From: Streptomyces yatensis | GTDB taxonomy: Bacteria > Actinomycetota > Actinomycetes > Streptomycetales > Streptomycetaceae | Direction of reading: 5' to 3' | Assembly (NCBI RefSeq): GCF_018069625.1 | Contig: NZ_CP072941.1 | Span: forward strand, 10,230,001-10,294,000 | Length of the DNA: 64,000 bases | Translations under genes and position numbers: made by a program | Part shown: piece after piece, positions 16,524 through 25,223 of the stretch | Layout: each line of letters begins with the position of its first letter | How positions within the stretch are numbered: position 1 is the stretch's first letter | Notes under the pieces: model-generated | What the model was told of the DNA's origin: nothing | Databases searched by the model: none | Seen by the model: only the letters and a program-made list of their open reading frames with translations

Positions 16524-17417
16524 ATGAAGAGAGTGAGCTTCGCCGAGTTCGGCGGTCCGGATGTTCTGCAACTCATCGATGCCGAGGAGCCCCATGCGGG
16601 CCCCGGCCAGGTACGTGTCGCTGTGCGCGCGGCGGGCGTGAACCCCGTCGACTGGAGGATTCGGGAGGGCCAGGTCCTGGGGGCCCATCCGGTCGAGTTG
16701 CCCTCCGGGGTCGGACTGGACGCCGCCGGGGTGGTGGACGAGGTCGGTGAGGGGGTCGAAGGGATCGAGGTCGGCGACCACGTGTTCGGCGAAGGGGCGA
16801 GCACCTATGCCGAGTTCGCCGTGCTGTCGGCCTGGGCCCGGATGCCCGAGGGGCTGACATTCGAGGAGGCGGCCGGGTACCCCTCCGTGGTGGAGACCGC
16901 GCTGCGCATCATCCGCGAGGTCGGTGTGCAGCCCGGGCAGACGCTGCTGGTCAGCGGCGCCTCCGGGGGAGTGGGGTCGGCGGTGCTGCAGATCGCCCGC
17001 GAGCGTGGCATCGCGGTGATCGGTACGGCGGGGGAGGCGAACCAGGACTATCTGCGGAGCCTGGGTGCCGTGGCCACGACGTACGGCGAGGGCTGGGTCG
17101 AGCGGGTGCGAGAGCTCGGCCATGTCGACGCGGCGCTCGATCTGGCCGGTTCGGGCGTGATACGTGAACTCGTCGAGCTGACCGGGGATCCGCAGCGGGT
17201 GATCTCCATCGCGGATCTGGGTGCGCCGGAGTTCGGTGTCCGGTTCTCCGGCGTGGCCGGGAGCGTGCCGGAGGCGCTGGCCGAGGCGGCCGGTCTCATC
17301 TCGCGGGGGAGGCTCCACATCCCGGTCGAGAAGTCGTACACGCTCGCGGAGGCCGCTGCGGCGCACATCGACAGCCAGGCCGGTCACACGCGCGGGCGCC
17401 GCGTCATAGTCATCTGA
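16524..17417 (+). CDS. NADP-dependent quinone oxidoreductase-like MDR
   Basis: 297-residue zinc-less medium-chain dehydrogenase, paralogue of the genes at 8477 and 33358. GroES-like domain with GLDAAGVVDEVGEGV; Rossmann motif GASGGVGSAVLQIARERG; later GTAGEANQDYLRSLGAVATTYG. No structural zinc cysteine cluster. It likely reduces quinones or alpha,beta-unsaturated carbonyls. Divergent TetR neighbour with shared palindromes implies inducible expression by a substrate-like ligand. The start ATG is 17 bp past the second palindrome, which would let the repressor block transcription. Confidence 0.9.
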   Translation: MKRVSFAEFGGPDVLQLIDAEEPHAGPGQVRVAVRAAGVNPVDWRIREGQVLGAHPVELPSGVGLDAAGVVDEVGEGVEGIEVGDHVFGEGASTYAEFAVLSAWARMPEGLTFEEAAGYPSVVETALRIIREVGVQPGQTLLVSGASGGVGSAVLQIARERGIAVIGTAGEANQDYLRSLGAVATTYGEGWVERVRELGHVDAALDLAGSGVIRELVELTGDPQRVISIADLGAPEFGVRFSGVAGSVPEALAEAAGLISRGRLHIPVEKSYTLAEAAAAHIDSQAGHTRGRRVIVI

Positions 17418-17629
17418 TGCCTGTCCCGCGCGGTCGCAGGGCCCGGCAGGCGGTTGCTCGACGGTGGAGTACGTCGGCAGCCGGTCGGCCGGAACCGGCC
17501 GTGGCCACCGGCCCCGGCCGTACAAACCGCCACGCGGTCTCCGGGTCGGGGCCCGCCCGCCGGGCCTCGGTGAGGCGACCGGCGCGGGAGAGAGCTCGCC
17601 GTTTGCGTCGGTGTTCCAGCCGCCCCGGG

Positions 17630-18433
17630 TCAGTTGTGCCGGCCCCAGTCCAGGCGGTCGTCCAGCCCGGCGGCGGTGAAGGCGGCCGTCAGGTCGTCGC
17701 GGCCCTCGGTGAAGTGGGCCCAGCTGTCGTAGTGGACGGGGACCACGCGGCGGGCGCCGAGGATCGCGGCCGCCTCGGCGGCCTGGGCGCTGTCCAGGAC
17801 GATCAGCTGGTTGTCGAAGAGGACGGGGAAGCGGGGAGCGCCGGCGAAGAGGAGAGCGGTGTCGACGGTGGGGAAGCGGCCGGCGATCTCGCGGACCGCA
17901 TCGAGTGAGGCGTTGTCGCCGCTGACGTAGACGGTGGGCAGGCCCTCGCCGGTCAGGACGAAGCCGACGACCTGGCCGGCGACCGGCTCGACCTCCTCGC
18001 GGGAGCCGGGGCCGTGGAGGGCGGGGACGCCGGTCACGGTGATCGTGCCGCCGCCGGGGCGGTCCAGTTCGATGGACTCCCAGTCGGCCAATCCCCTGAC
18101 CTTCTCCCCGAGTTGCCCGCCCAGGCGTTCACCGCCGCCGGGCGTGGTCAGGGTGAGGGGAACGTCGGCGAGCAGGTCCCGGCCGGAGGTGTCGAGGTTG
18201 TCGGGGTGCTCGTCGTGGGAGAGCAGCACCACGTCGACGCGGCCGAGGTCGGCTGGGGTGGTGGCGGAGGGGGCGGTCTTGGTCAGGAGCGGGCGGCCGG
18301 GCCGGCCGTAGTCGCCGGGGCCGTCGAAGGTCGGGTCGGTCAGGAACCGCAGACCGCCGTACTCGAGGAGGGCGGTCGGGCCGCCGAAGGCGCGGACGGG
18401 GAACCGGCTGGTCGTTGCGGGGAGAGAAGACAC
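17630..18433 (-). CDS. MBL-fold metallohydrolase (UlaG-like)
   Basis: 267-residue metallo-beta-lactamase fold hydrolase. Metal-site region is VVLLSHDEHPDNLD, followed by TGVPALHGPG, VYVSGDNASLD and a late PVHYDSWAHF histidine, the layout of UlaG-like hydrolases. The start is set at GTG 18433, with GAGGTG seven bases upstream; GTG 18445 is possible and adds four residues. It is divergent from a CGNR zinc-finger regulator, with repeated CTCACGG elements between them. Substrate unknown; family members include lactonases and phosphodiesterases. Confidence 0.85.
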   Translation of the reverse strand: MSSLPATTSRFPVRAFGGPTALLEYGGLRFLTDPTFDGPGDYGRPGRPLLTKTAPSATTPADLGRVDVVLLSHDEHPDNLDTSGRDLLADVPLTLTTPGGGERLGGQLGEKVRGLADWESIELDRPGGGTITVTGVPALHGPGSREEVEPVAGQVVGFVLTGEGLPTVYVSGDNASLDAVREIAGRFPTVDTALLFAGAPRFPVLFDNQLIVLDSAQAAEAAAILGARRVVPVHYDSWAHFTEGRDDLTAAFTAAGLDDRLDWGRHN

Positions 18434-18440
18434 CAGACAC

Positions 18441-18498
18441 CTCACGGATGGATGCAGTCGAACCGTGAGAGGAACGTAGCACGCTTCTCACGGATGCG
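18441..18498 (+). promoter_or_regulatory. CTCACGG operator repeats between MBL and CGNR genes
   Basis: Direct repeat CTCACGGATG at 18441-18450 and 18489-18498, plus the inverted copy CCGTGAGA at 18463-18470, which pairs with TCTCACGG (18486-18493). Three copies of one half-site in a divergent control region point to autoregulation by the CGNR protein. Confidence 0.65.
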
Positions 18499-18511
18499 GG
18501 TGAGCCGTAAC

Positions 18512-19114
18512 ATGAGGAACATGGAAGAGCCCGTGATCGAACCGCCCGGTCTGCCACCCGCGCAAGGCGAGGAGGAGCACCCCTCCCTCGCCCTCGCCAA
18601 CAGCGCGATCGCGCTGCCCGGCGGGCACACCCTCGATCTCCTGGGCACTCCCGCGCAGGCCAACCACTGGCTGACACAACGCGGCCTCGCCCCGGCCGAC
18701 GCCGGCATGCGCGAGATGTGCGCGACGCAACTGCGCTCGCTGCGCGAACAGATCCGGTCGCTGTTCGCCTCCCAGGCCGCGGGGCTTCCCGCCCTCCCCG
18801 CAGCCATCATGGCCATCAACGACGCGATGACCCGCGTCCCGACCGCACCGCTGCTGCAGTGGGACGCCACAACCGGCCCCTACCGCACCACCCCCCACCC
18901 CACCACCGCCATCATCGACCACGCACTGGCCACCCTCGCCGCCGACGCCGCCGACCTCCTCACCTCCCCCGACACACAACGCCTCACCGCCTGCGGCTCC
19001 ACCCCCTGCAACCGCTACCTCCTCCGCCACGGCCGCCGCCACTGGTGCTCCACCCGTTGCGGCGACCGTGCCCGTGCCGCCCGCGCCTACGCCCGCCGCA
19101 CCAACCCCGCCTGA
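18512..19114 (+). CDS. CGNR zinc-finger (ABATE domain) regulator
   Basis: 200 residues. N-terminal ABATE-like helical domain followed by a C-terminal treble-clef CGNR zinc finger: RLTACGSTPCNRYLLRHGRRHWCSTRCGDRARAARA (given in part; ligands CxxxxC and CxxxC). Such proteins are predicted DNA-binding regulators near metabolic genes. The start ATG at 18512 follows GGGTGAG by seven bases; ATG 18521 is an alternative. Codon use becomes extremely C-rich in its second half (18890-19110). Divergent from the MBL hydrolase gene it probably controls. A second CGNR protein is at 47023. Confidence 0.82.
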   Translation: MRNMEEPVIEPPGLPPAQGEEEHPSLALANSAIALPGGHTLDLLGTPAQANHWLTQRGLAPADAGMREMCATQLRSLREQIRSLFASQAAGLPALPAAIMAINDAMTRVPTAPLLQWDATTGPYRTTPHPTTAIIDHALATLAADAADLLTSPDTQRLTACGSTPCNRYLLRHGRRHWCSTRCGDRARAARAYARRTNPA

Positions 19115-19435
19115 CCCCGCCGCCCGGCACCAGCCCCAGCCCCTGGTTGCCCGAGCCGAGGGCGCGGCACTTGGTGACGAGGTGCCGCGAGAGATCGTTG
19201 ACAGCTTCCAGTCCTACGCGGCCGATATGGGCACCTCCAGCCTCGCCGACCGCGAGGCCAACCGGCCGCTGCCTGCGAGCATGGCCGGCCCTTGGGGGCC
19301 GGTCGCCTCCGCTCGCCATCGATCGGGGGTGATATGGCGTCAGGCCGCGCTCCGTCCGTGCCGTCGGGTATGGCGGTATGGGCGGGAGAACACTCTCTCG
19401 CCGCCGTAGGCCGGACATGGAGCGGGAGAGGATGG
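19115..19435 (+). other. Intergenic region, no gene seen
   Basis: 321 bp between the CGNR and phosphatase genes. A short plus-strand stretch at about 19160-19285 has coding-like composition but no start, motif or homologue that I recognise. GGGAGAGG at 19424-19431 serves the phosphatase gene. Confidence 0.5.
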
Positions 19436-20578
19436 ATGGCGGATGAGGTGAGGGCCGGTGGCCGGGGGGCCGGTGCGCGCCGGGATGTGGTGGGCGGGGC
19501 GGCGAAGGTGCGTGGCGGTTGGGCCGGGCTGCTCGCCGCAGTGCCGGTGCTGCTGCTGGTCGGGGGTGTGGTGCTGGATGTTTTCGGGCCGGTGCCGTAT
19601 GCCGGGTTGCCTCTGCTGTCCGCGAGCCCGCTGGCGGCCTGCATGGTGCTGGCGTTCCGGGGTGCGGTGATCACCGCGGCCGTCGCGTGTGTGCTGGCGG
19701 TGTGTGTGGACGTGCTGGTGAACCGCCCGCTGACGGCGGTGGTGGTGAACCTGCTGGACGTGGCGGTGATCAGTGTGATCGCGTTGTGGCTGAAGTGGGT
19801 GGTCCAGCGTCAGGGGCAGCGTTTCGCGGCGGTGCGCGCTGTGGCCGAGGTGGCGCAGCGGGCGGTGCTGCCGCTGCCGCCCGCGCGGGTGGGGGCGGTG
19901 TCGGTGGCCACGCGGTATGAGTGTGCGGACGCGGAGGCGTTGGTCGGTGGGGATTTCTATGCGGTGCGCAGTACGCCGTTCGGGGTGCGGGCGCTGATCG
20001 GGGACGTACGGGGCAAGGGATTGACGGCCGTGTCGACCATGGCCGTGGCGACCAGTGCTTTCCGTGAGGCGGCGGAGCAGGCGGCGACGTTGCGGGAGCT
20101 CGCCGAGCACATGGACCGGGCCCTGGTCCGGTTCGTGGCGGACGTCGGCGACCAGCCGGACGCACTGGAGCGGTTCGCCACCGCCGTATTGGTCGAGGTC
20201 AGCGAGGAGGAGGGGCGGGTGCGGTTGCACCACCGCGGCCATCCGCCGCCGTACCTGATTCGCGGGGGCCGGGTGATGTCGCTGGAGCCCGCGGTTCCGG
20301 GGCTCCCCCTGGGGCTGGGATTGCCGGAGGATGCCGGCGTGTCCGGCTCTGACACCTTCCCCTTCCACCAGGGGGACTGCCTGCTGCTGGTCACCGACGG
20401 CGTCACCGAGGCGCGCGACCGGCACGGTGCCTATTACGAACCCTGTACGAGGCTGGCCGGCCGGGATGTGCGCACAGCGTCGGAGGTGGTGGACACACTC
20501 GTTGCCGATGTCACCCACTGGACCGGGGGCCGGCGGCATGACGACATGGCGATCCTGGCCCTGGCGCCGGTTCGCTGA
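19436..20578 (+). CDS. Membrane-bound PP2C (SpoIIE-type) phosphatase
   Basis: 380 residues. About four hydrophobic helices in the first 125 residues anchor the protein, followed by a PPM-type SpoIIE serine phosphatase domain. Metal-binding motifs are visible: ALVGGDFYAV, LIGDVRGKGL, LLVTDGVTEARD and the C-terminal RHDDMAILAL. In Streptomyces such phosphatases dephosphorylate anti-anti-sigma factors and tune sigma-factor signalling. No kinase/anti-sigma domain is fused and no anti-sigma gene is adjacent. Start at ATG 19436 after GGGAGAGG; the overlapping ATG at 19432 is out of frame. Confidence 0.9.
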   Translation: MADEVRAGGRGAGARRDVVGGAAKVRGGWAGLLAAVPVLLLVGGVVLDVFGPVPYAGLPLLSASPLAACMVLAFRGAVITAAVACVLAVCVDVLVNRPLTAVVVNLLDVAVISVIALWLKWVVQRQGQRFAAVRAVAEVAQRAVLPLPPARVGAVSVATRYECADAEALVGGDFYAVRSTPFGVRALIGDVRGKGLTAVSTMAVATSAFREAAEQAATLRELAEHMDRALVRFVADVGDQPDALERFATAVLVEVSEEEGRVRLHHRGHPPPYLIRGGRVMSLEPAVPGLPLGLGLPEDAGVSGSDTFPFHQGDCLLLVTDGVTEARDRHGAYYEPCTRLAGRDVRTASEVVDTLVADVTHWTGGRRHDDMAILALAPVR

Positions 20579-20620
20579 GAAGCCGCCGCTGTCGGGGATC
20601 TTGATCCTGGCGTGCTCAGC

Positions 20621-20645
20621 CGGTGCCCGGTGCCCGGTGCCCGGT
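20621..20645 (+). repeat. Heptamer tandem repeat
   Basis: Three full copies of CGGTGCC plus CGGT in the convergent gap between the phosphatase and tetR stops. Short, probably slippage-derived. Confidence 0.7.
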
Positions 20646-20656
20646 CTGGCGTGGGG

Positions 20657-21259
20657 TCAGGACTGGTCCAGGGCCCGTTCGATCGCACGGCGGGCCCGGC
20701 CCGCGGCCGCCCGGTCGTGGTGGAGCTGCATGGCGGCGTTGAGTGCCAGTCCGGCGGCGACGATCTCGAACAGTGCCTGGTCGATGTCGAACCCGGCGGG
20801 CAGCTCGCCGTTGTCCACCGCCGCGGCCAGGTCCGCCCGCAGCTGTTCCCGCCAGCGCGACCACACCTCGGCCACCGCGTCGCGGACCGGGCCGGGGCGG
20901 CCGTCGTACTCGGTGAGCGCCGCGGTCATCAGGCAGCCGCCGGGCAGCAGCGGCGCTTCCAGGTAGTCCACGGAGTTGGCGCACACCGCGCGCAGCCGCC
21001 GCAGACCCGGTGGCTCGGCCAGTGCGGGCTCGACCACCCGGTGCCAGAAGTCCACGAACGCCTTGTCCAGCGTGGAGATCTGCAGCGTCTCCTTGGTGCC
21101 GAAGTGCTTGTGCACCCCGGACTTGCTCATCTCCAGCTCCTCGGCGAGCCGGCCGATGGTGATGCCGTCCAGTCCTTCCTCGGAGGCGATCTCGGCGGCA
21201 CGGCCGAGGATCCGGCCCCTGGTGGCCTGCGCTTCCGCCGCTGAGCGTCGTGGTGACAT
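20657..21259 (-). CDS. TetR-family regulator, divergent from MBL hydrolase
   Basis: 200 residues. TetR HTH at residues 15-60 (RILGRAAEIASEEGLDGITI, then LAEELEMSKSGVHKHFGTKE), with a TetR_C-like ligand domain containing LEAPLLPGGCLMTAALTEYD, as in the YxaF/LmrA-type subgroup where a conserved GGC lies in the pocket. It is divergent from the MBL gene at 21352; the 92-bp region between them holds two long matched operators. ATG start at 21259. Confidence 0.92.
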   Translation of the reverse strand: MSPRRSAAEAQATRGRILGRAAEIASEEGLDGITIGRLAEELEMSKSGVHKHFGTKETLQISTLDKAFVDFWHRVVEPALAEPPGLRRLRAVCANSVDYLEAPLLPGGCLMTAALTEYDGRPGPVRDAVAEVWSRWREQLRADLAAAVDNGELPAGFDIDQALFEIVAAGLALNAAMQLHHDRAAAGRARRAIERALDQS

Positions 21260-21269
21260 GCGACAAGGA

Positions 21270-21315
21270 TAGCGTACGGCCGTTCGCTATTGCTTTGGCG
21301 AACGACCGTACGCTA
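21270..21315 (+). promoter_or_regulatory. Tandem TetR operators
   Basis: An 18-bp arm (21270-21287) and its inverted copy (21298-21315) match at 17 of 18 positions. Each is also a near-palindrome built around TAGCGTACGG / CCGTTCGCTA, so two operators with centres about 26 bp apart are present. They cover the divergent promoters of tetR and the MBL gene. Confidence 0.8.
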
Positions 21316-21351
21316 AATTCCGTGGCAACCACCGGGACGAAGGAGTGCGGG

Positions 21352-22134
21352 ATGCGGGTGCGACGACTGGGCTGGGCCGGAGTGGAGATCGAGGCGGGTG
21401 GCGAGCGACTGGTGATCGACTATGTGCGGGACCTCTCACCGCTGTTCACGGGGTGGAAGCCCGGCGAGGGGCTGGCGGTGCCGAGCGGGAAGGTCACCGC
21501 CGCACTCGTCACCCACCTGCACCGGGACCACACCGACGCGTCCGCGCTCGCGAACGCGCTGACGCCCCGGGCGCCGGTGCTGCGACCGGCGCCCGGTCAC
21601 GGCGACGACGTGGACAACGTGACGACGCTGCCGGCCGAGCGCGAGCTGGTCCTGCACCGGCTGGCCGCCGAGGTCGTGGATGCCTGGTCCACCCGCGACG
21701 TCGGGCCGTTCCGCGTCACCGCGGTCCCCTCCGTCGACGGGCTGGGCGATCCGCAGCTGAACTGGGTGGTGCAGGCCGACGGGCAGCGAGTCTTCCACGG
21801 CGGCGACACGATGTTCCACGGCTACTGGTGGCTCATCGCGCGTCGGTTCAGCCCCCTCGACGCGGTGTTCCTGCCCGCCAACGGTGCGGTGGTCGACGCG
21901 CCGCACCTGCAGCCGCCGAGCCCGCTGCCCGCCGCGATGGACCCGAGGCAGGCCGCCGCGGCCGCGGAGATCCTCGACGCCCGGTACGCAGTGCCCATGC
22001 ACTACGAGACGGAGCAGCCGGACAAGATGGCGGGCTATGTCGAGGTCTCCGACCCGGAGAACGAGTTCCGCACCCACGCCGGACCGCGCGCACACGTGAT
22101 GGCCGTCGGGGAATGGCTGGACCTGGCCACATGA
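21352..22134 (+). CDS. MBL-fold metallohydrolase (UlaG-like)
   Basis: 260-residue MBL-fold hydrolase. The metal motif is LVTHLHRDHTDASAL (HxHxDH), followed by FHGGDTMFHGYW and a late AVPMHYETEQPDK histidine, typical of UlaG/RomA-like hydrolases. Begins MRVRRLGWAGVEIEAGGERL; AAGGAG precedes the ATG. It is regulated by the divergent TetR through long palindromes, so it may detoxify a ligand sensed by that repressor. Substrate not deducible. It is a distant cousin of the MBL protein at 17630, not a recent duplicate. Confidence 0.88.
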   Translation: MRVRRLGWAGVEIEAGGERLVIDYVRDLSPLFTGWKPGEGLAVPSGKVTAALVTHLHRDHTDASALANALTPRAPVLRPAPGHGDDVDNVTTLPAERELVLHRLAAEVVDAWSTRDVGPFRVTAVPSVDGLGDPQLNWVVQADGQRVFHGGDTMFHGYWWLIARRFSPLDAVFLPANGAVVDAPHLQPPSPLPAAMDPRQAAAAAEILDARYAVPMHYETEQPDKMAGYVEVSDPENEFRTHAGPRAHVMAVGEWLDLAT

Positions 22135-22858
22135 CCGGAAGCTCCGCGGATAGTCCGCGAGCCCGGATGTGGCGGAGCGGATCGGTCGGCCACTCTCATG
22201 CTCAAACGTCTGCGGGCCGAGGGGCGCGGCGCAGCCCGGACCGCCCAGGATCGTGTGAACCTTTCCGCCCCGGGTGCCGCCTGTCCTTGGTGACGCGCGG
22301 TGCGGGGGAGGAGAGGTGGTGCGCGGCACGCCGTCTCGGCGTCGTGAACCGGACCGTCGTCCCGGTCACCGCGCTGGTGTGCACGGCGCTGCTGATCGGA
22401 GTCGCACCTGGGTGCCGACGTGCAGCTTGTCGTGGACGTACGCCGAGCCGCCACGGCCGTCCGGTAGGCGCAGCACACCGATGCGCCACGCCGTCCGGTC
22501 GCCGGGCGCGCCGCACGATGAGCAGTTTCGCGCCAGGCCGTCGGCGAGCGGCAGGTCAATGTGGGCACTGGGCTGCCGCTGCGGAAGCGACTCGTCGTCA
22601 GGGTGACGGAGTGTCAGCAAGGCGACGCCGTCGGCGGCTTCGGCCCGTACCGAGACGACGAGATCACTCTCGTACTCGCATGCCGCCTTCCCTGTCCTCC
22701 CCGCACAGCTTGACAAAGCGGAGCGACGTTCCGAATACTAAATGGAGCAAGGTTCCATCTCAGGTCGGTCGAAGCAGACCGCTCCTGACCGCCTCGTCAT
22801 GCGCCGGCCGAACCAGACCGCACGGCGGCAGGGTCCACAGAAGGGCAACCAACGCATC
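22135..22858 (+). other. Gap with two gene remnants
   Basis: 724 bp without an intact gene. It contains a minus-strand oxidoreductase fragment (listed separately). On the plus strand around 22340-22410 a short permease-like segment reads VVNRTVVPVTALVCTALLIG, ending at the point where the other remnant starts. The two abut like a deletion scar. Confidence 0.5.
22366..22716 (-). pseudogene. N-terminal fragment of VanB/PDR-type ferredoxin reductase
   Basis: About 95 residues match the start of the flavin/NAD(P)H-binding reductase family. Marks are LVVSVRAEAADGVALLTLRH, AHIDLPLADGL and WRIGVLRLPDGRGGSAYVHD, ending at KLHVGTQVR. The NAD-binding and ferredoxin domains (over 200 residues) are missing, and the end runs into unrelated sequence at about 22400. 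Confidence 0.65.
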
Positions 22859-23818
22859 ATGAGCACATCCACCACCACCGCCGACCCCTCGGGCTCGCCC
22901 GCCCCGGTCCTGTCCTACAGCCCGGTGGTTCTGTCCGTACCCGGACGTCCCGTGGACCTCCAGGTACGCGTCTCCGCGCCCGAGACCGGAACCGGCCTGC
23001 CCGTCATCCTGCTCTCCCACGGTCACGGCCCCTCGAACAACCTCTCCTCGCTGAACGGCTACGCGCCGCTGGTCAACTTCTGGGCCGCCCACGGATTCGT
23101 CGTCATCCAGCCCACCCACCTCACCTCCAGGACCCTGAGCCACCTGGTCGCCGACGCCCCCGGAGCGCCCTTCTTCTGGCGCTCGCGCTCCGAGGACATG
23201 ACCCACATCCTTGACCGGCTCGACGAGATCGAGAAGGCCGTGCCGCTGCTGGCCGGGCGGATCGACCACACCAAGATTGCCGTAGCCGGACACTCCTTCG
23301 GTGGCTTCACCGCCAGCACCCTGCTCGGAGCCAAGCTCACCGACCCCGACACCGGCGAGGAAGTGAACCTCCTCGAACCCCGGATCAAGGCGGGCGTGCT
23401 GCTCGCCGCGCCCGGCAGGGGTGACGTCCTCAACGGGCCCATGGGCGACATGCTGCCGGTCTTCGCGACCATCGACTTCTCCACGATGGCCACCCCCGCG
23501 CTGGTCGTCGCCGGAGACGAGGACGACTCCCGGCACTTCACCGACATGGGACCGGATTGGCACACCGACCCCTACACCCTGGGCCCCGGCCCCAAGTCCC
23601 TGCTCACCCTGTTCGGCGCGGGGCACGCGCTCGGCGGGATCCCCGGATACGACGTCGCCGAGACCACGGACGAGAACCCCGAGCGGGTCGCCGCGGTCGC
23701 GCGCCTCACCTGGGCCTATCTGCGCAGCGAGCTCTACCCCGAGGACTCCGCCTGGCAGACCGCGCGTGACGCGCTGGCCTCCGGCCCCGACCCGCTCGGG
23801 CGGGTCGAATCCAAGTAG
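22859..23818 (+). CDS. Alpha/beta hydrolase, chlorophyllase/PAF-acetylhydrolase-like
   Basis: 319 residues. Strand-loop LPVILLSHGHGPSNNLSSL (oxyanion region), nucleophile elbow VAGHSFGGFTA at about residue 150, acidic residue in VVAGDEDDSRH and catalytic His in GAGHALGGI. The fold and length resemble dienelactone hydrolase/PAF-acetylhydrolase-like or chlorophyllase-like esterases. The ATG has AAGGG 13 bp upstream, rather far, so translation may be modest. No signal peptide. Upstream are gene remnants, so operon partners are not evident. Confidence 0.8.
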   Translation: MSTSTTTADPSGSPAPVLSYSPVVLSVPGRPVDLQVRVSAPETGTGLPVILLSHGHGPSNNLSSLNGYAPLVNFWAAHGFVVIQPTHLTSRTLSHLVADAPGAPFFWRSRSEDMTHILDRLDEIEKAVPLLAGRIDHTKIAVAGHSFGGFTASTLLGAKLTDPDTGEEVNLLEPRIKAGVLLAAPGRGDVLNGPMGDMLPVFATIDFSTMATPALVVAGDEDDSRHFTDMGPDWHTDPYTLGPGPKSLLTLFGAGHALGGIPGYDVAETTDENPERVAAVARLTWAYLRSELYPEDSAWQTARDALASGPDPLGRVESK

Positions 23819-23856
23819 GCGGTCTCAGAGGACTTCCCGGCCATCGCCCGCAGGCA

Positions 23857-23885
23857 TTGACATGTTTACGGGCGGTCCTTATGGT
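23857..23885 (+). promoter_or_regulatory. Housekeeping-type promoter of secreted lyase gene
   Basis: TTGACA (23857-23862), 17-bp spacer, TATGGT (23880-23885). Near-consensus -35 and acceptable -10, giving a leader of about 55 nt before the ATG at 23948. Confidence 0.65.
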
Positions 23886-23947
23886 CCAGGCCATCCTGTC
23901 CGTATGTGGGAACTATGTTCTTATACATGAACGGAAGAGGTCATCGG

Positions 23948-25138
23948 ATGGCACGAACCAGAACCGCGTTATTCAGTGTTCTCGCCCTGCTGGCCGGTCT
24001 GCTGAGCCTTCAGCTCAGCGGACCGGCCCCGCGGGCCACGGCCGCGCCGACCGCCTTCACCCACCCCGGGGTACTGGTGAGCCGGGCCCAACTCGACTAC
24101 GCCCGTGCGAAGGTGCAGGCCGGCCAGCAGCCCTGGAAGGCCGCCTACGACGACATGATGGGCAGCTCCTACGCCTCGCTGTCGCGCACCCCGAAACCAC
24201 GCGCCGTCGTGGAGTGCGGCTCGTCGTCCAACCCCAACCACGGGTGCACCGAGGAGCGCCAGGACGCCATCGCGGCCTACACCGACGCGCTCGCCTGGTA
24301 CTTCACCCGGGACAGCAAGTACGCCAAGAAGTCCATCGAGATCATGGACGCCTGGTCCGCCACGATCACTGACCACACCAACAGCAACGCCCCGCTGCAG
24401 TCCGGCTGGTCCGGCGCCACCTGGCCGCGCGCCGCCGAGATCATCAAGTACACCTACGACGGCGGCTGGCCGGGCGCCGGACGCTTCGCCACCATGCTGC
24501 GGAACGTGTACCTCCCCGAGGTGATCAACGGCGCCGCCACCAAGAACGGCAACTGGGAGCTGGTGATGACCGAGGCGGCCATCGGCATCGCGGTCTTCCT
24601 CGATGACCGCTCCGCCTACGACAAGGCGGTCAGCACCTACCTCGACCGCGTCCCGGCGTACGTATACCTGACCAGCGACGGCGACCTGCCCAAACCGCCC
24701 GCGGACAGCAGCATCGACACCGAGGCCGAGATCATCAAGTACTGGCAGGGCCAGAAGACCTTCGCCGACGGCCTCGCCCAGGAGACCTGCCGCGACTTCG
24801 GGCACACCGGCTGGGGCATCGCCTCCATCGCGGACATCGCGGAGACCAGCCGCATCCAGGGCCAGGACCTCTACCCGAAGATCCAGGACCGGCTGCGCTA
24901 CGCACTGGGCTTCCACACCGCCTACGAGAACGGCACCACCGTGCCCTCCTGGCTGTGCGGAGGCACCGTCAAGAAGGGCCTGGACCAGGTCACCGAGGTC
25001 GGCTTCAACGCCCTTCACAACCGCCTCGGCATCAGCATGTCCAACACTCAGAAGTACACCGAGGGCCACCGCCCGTCCGGCACGGACAACTACTTCAACG
25101 CCTGGACGACCCTCACCCACGCGGACAACCCGTCCTGA
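23948..25138 (+). CDS. Secreted alginate lyase family protein
   Basis: 396 residues with an N-terminal Sec signal peptide: basic n-region MARTRTA, hydrophobic core LFSVLALLAGLLSLQ, cleavage likely after ATAA. The mature part begins FTHPGVLVSRAQLDYARAKVQAG and folds as an (alpha/alpha) toroid of the alginate lyase (PL5-like) family. It would depolymerise an acidic polysaccharide outside the cell. GGAAGAGG lies seven bases before the ATG. Codon 8 is TTA (23969-23971), so translation should depend on the bldA tRNA and be tied to development. A hairpin terminator follows. Confidence 0.85.
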   Translation: MARTRTALFSVLALLAGLLSLQLSGPAPRATAAPTAFTHPGVLVSRAQLDYARAKVQAGQQPWKAAYDDMMGSSYASLSRTPKPRAVVECGSSSNPNHGCTEERQDAIAAYTDALAWYFTRDSKYAKKSIEIMDAWSATITDHTNSNAPLQSGWSGATWPRAAEIIKYTYDGGWPGAGRFATMLRNVYLPEVINGAATKNGNWELVMTEAAIGIAVFLDDRSAYDKAVSTYLDRVPAYVYLTSDGDLPKPPADSSIDTEAEIIKYWQGQKTFADGLAQETCRDFGHTGWGIASIADIAETSRIQGQDLYPKIQDRLRYALGFHTAYENGTTVPSWLCGGTVKKGLDQVTEVGFNALHNRLGISMSNTQKYTEGHRPSGTDNYFNAWTTLTHADNPS

Positions 25139-25148
25139 CCGAGCGACA

Positions 25149-25179
25149 CCCCGGCCCCCCTCTGCCACCGGGGCCGGGG
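25149..25179 (+). terminator. Hairpin terminator after alginate lyase gene
   Basis: Perfect 10-bp stem CCCCGGCCCC / GGGGCCGGGG with an 11-nt loop, ten bp after the stop; no U-tract. Confidence 0.7.
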
Positions 25180-25223
25180 TACGGGAGCGGCGGACCCCGC
25201 GTCCTCGCGCGGGCGGGCGCGCG

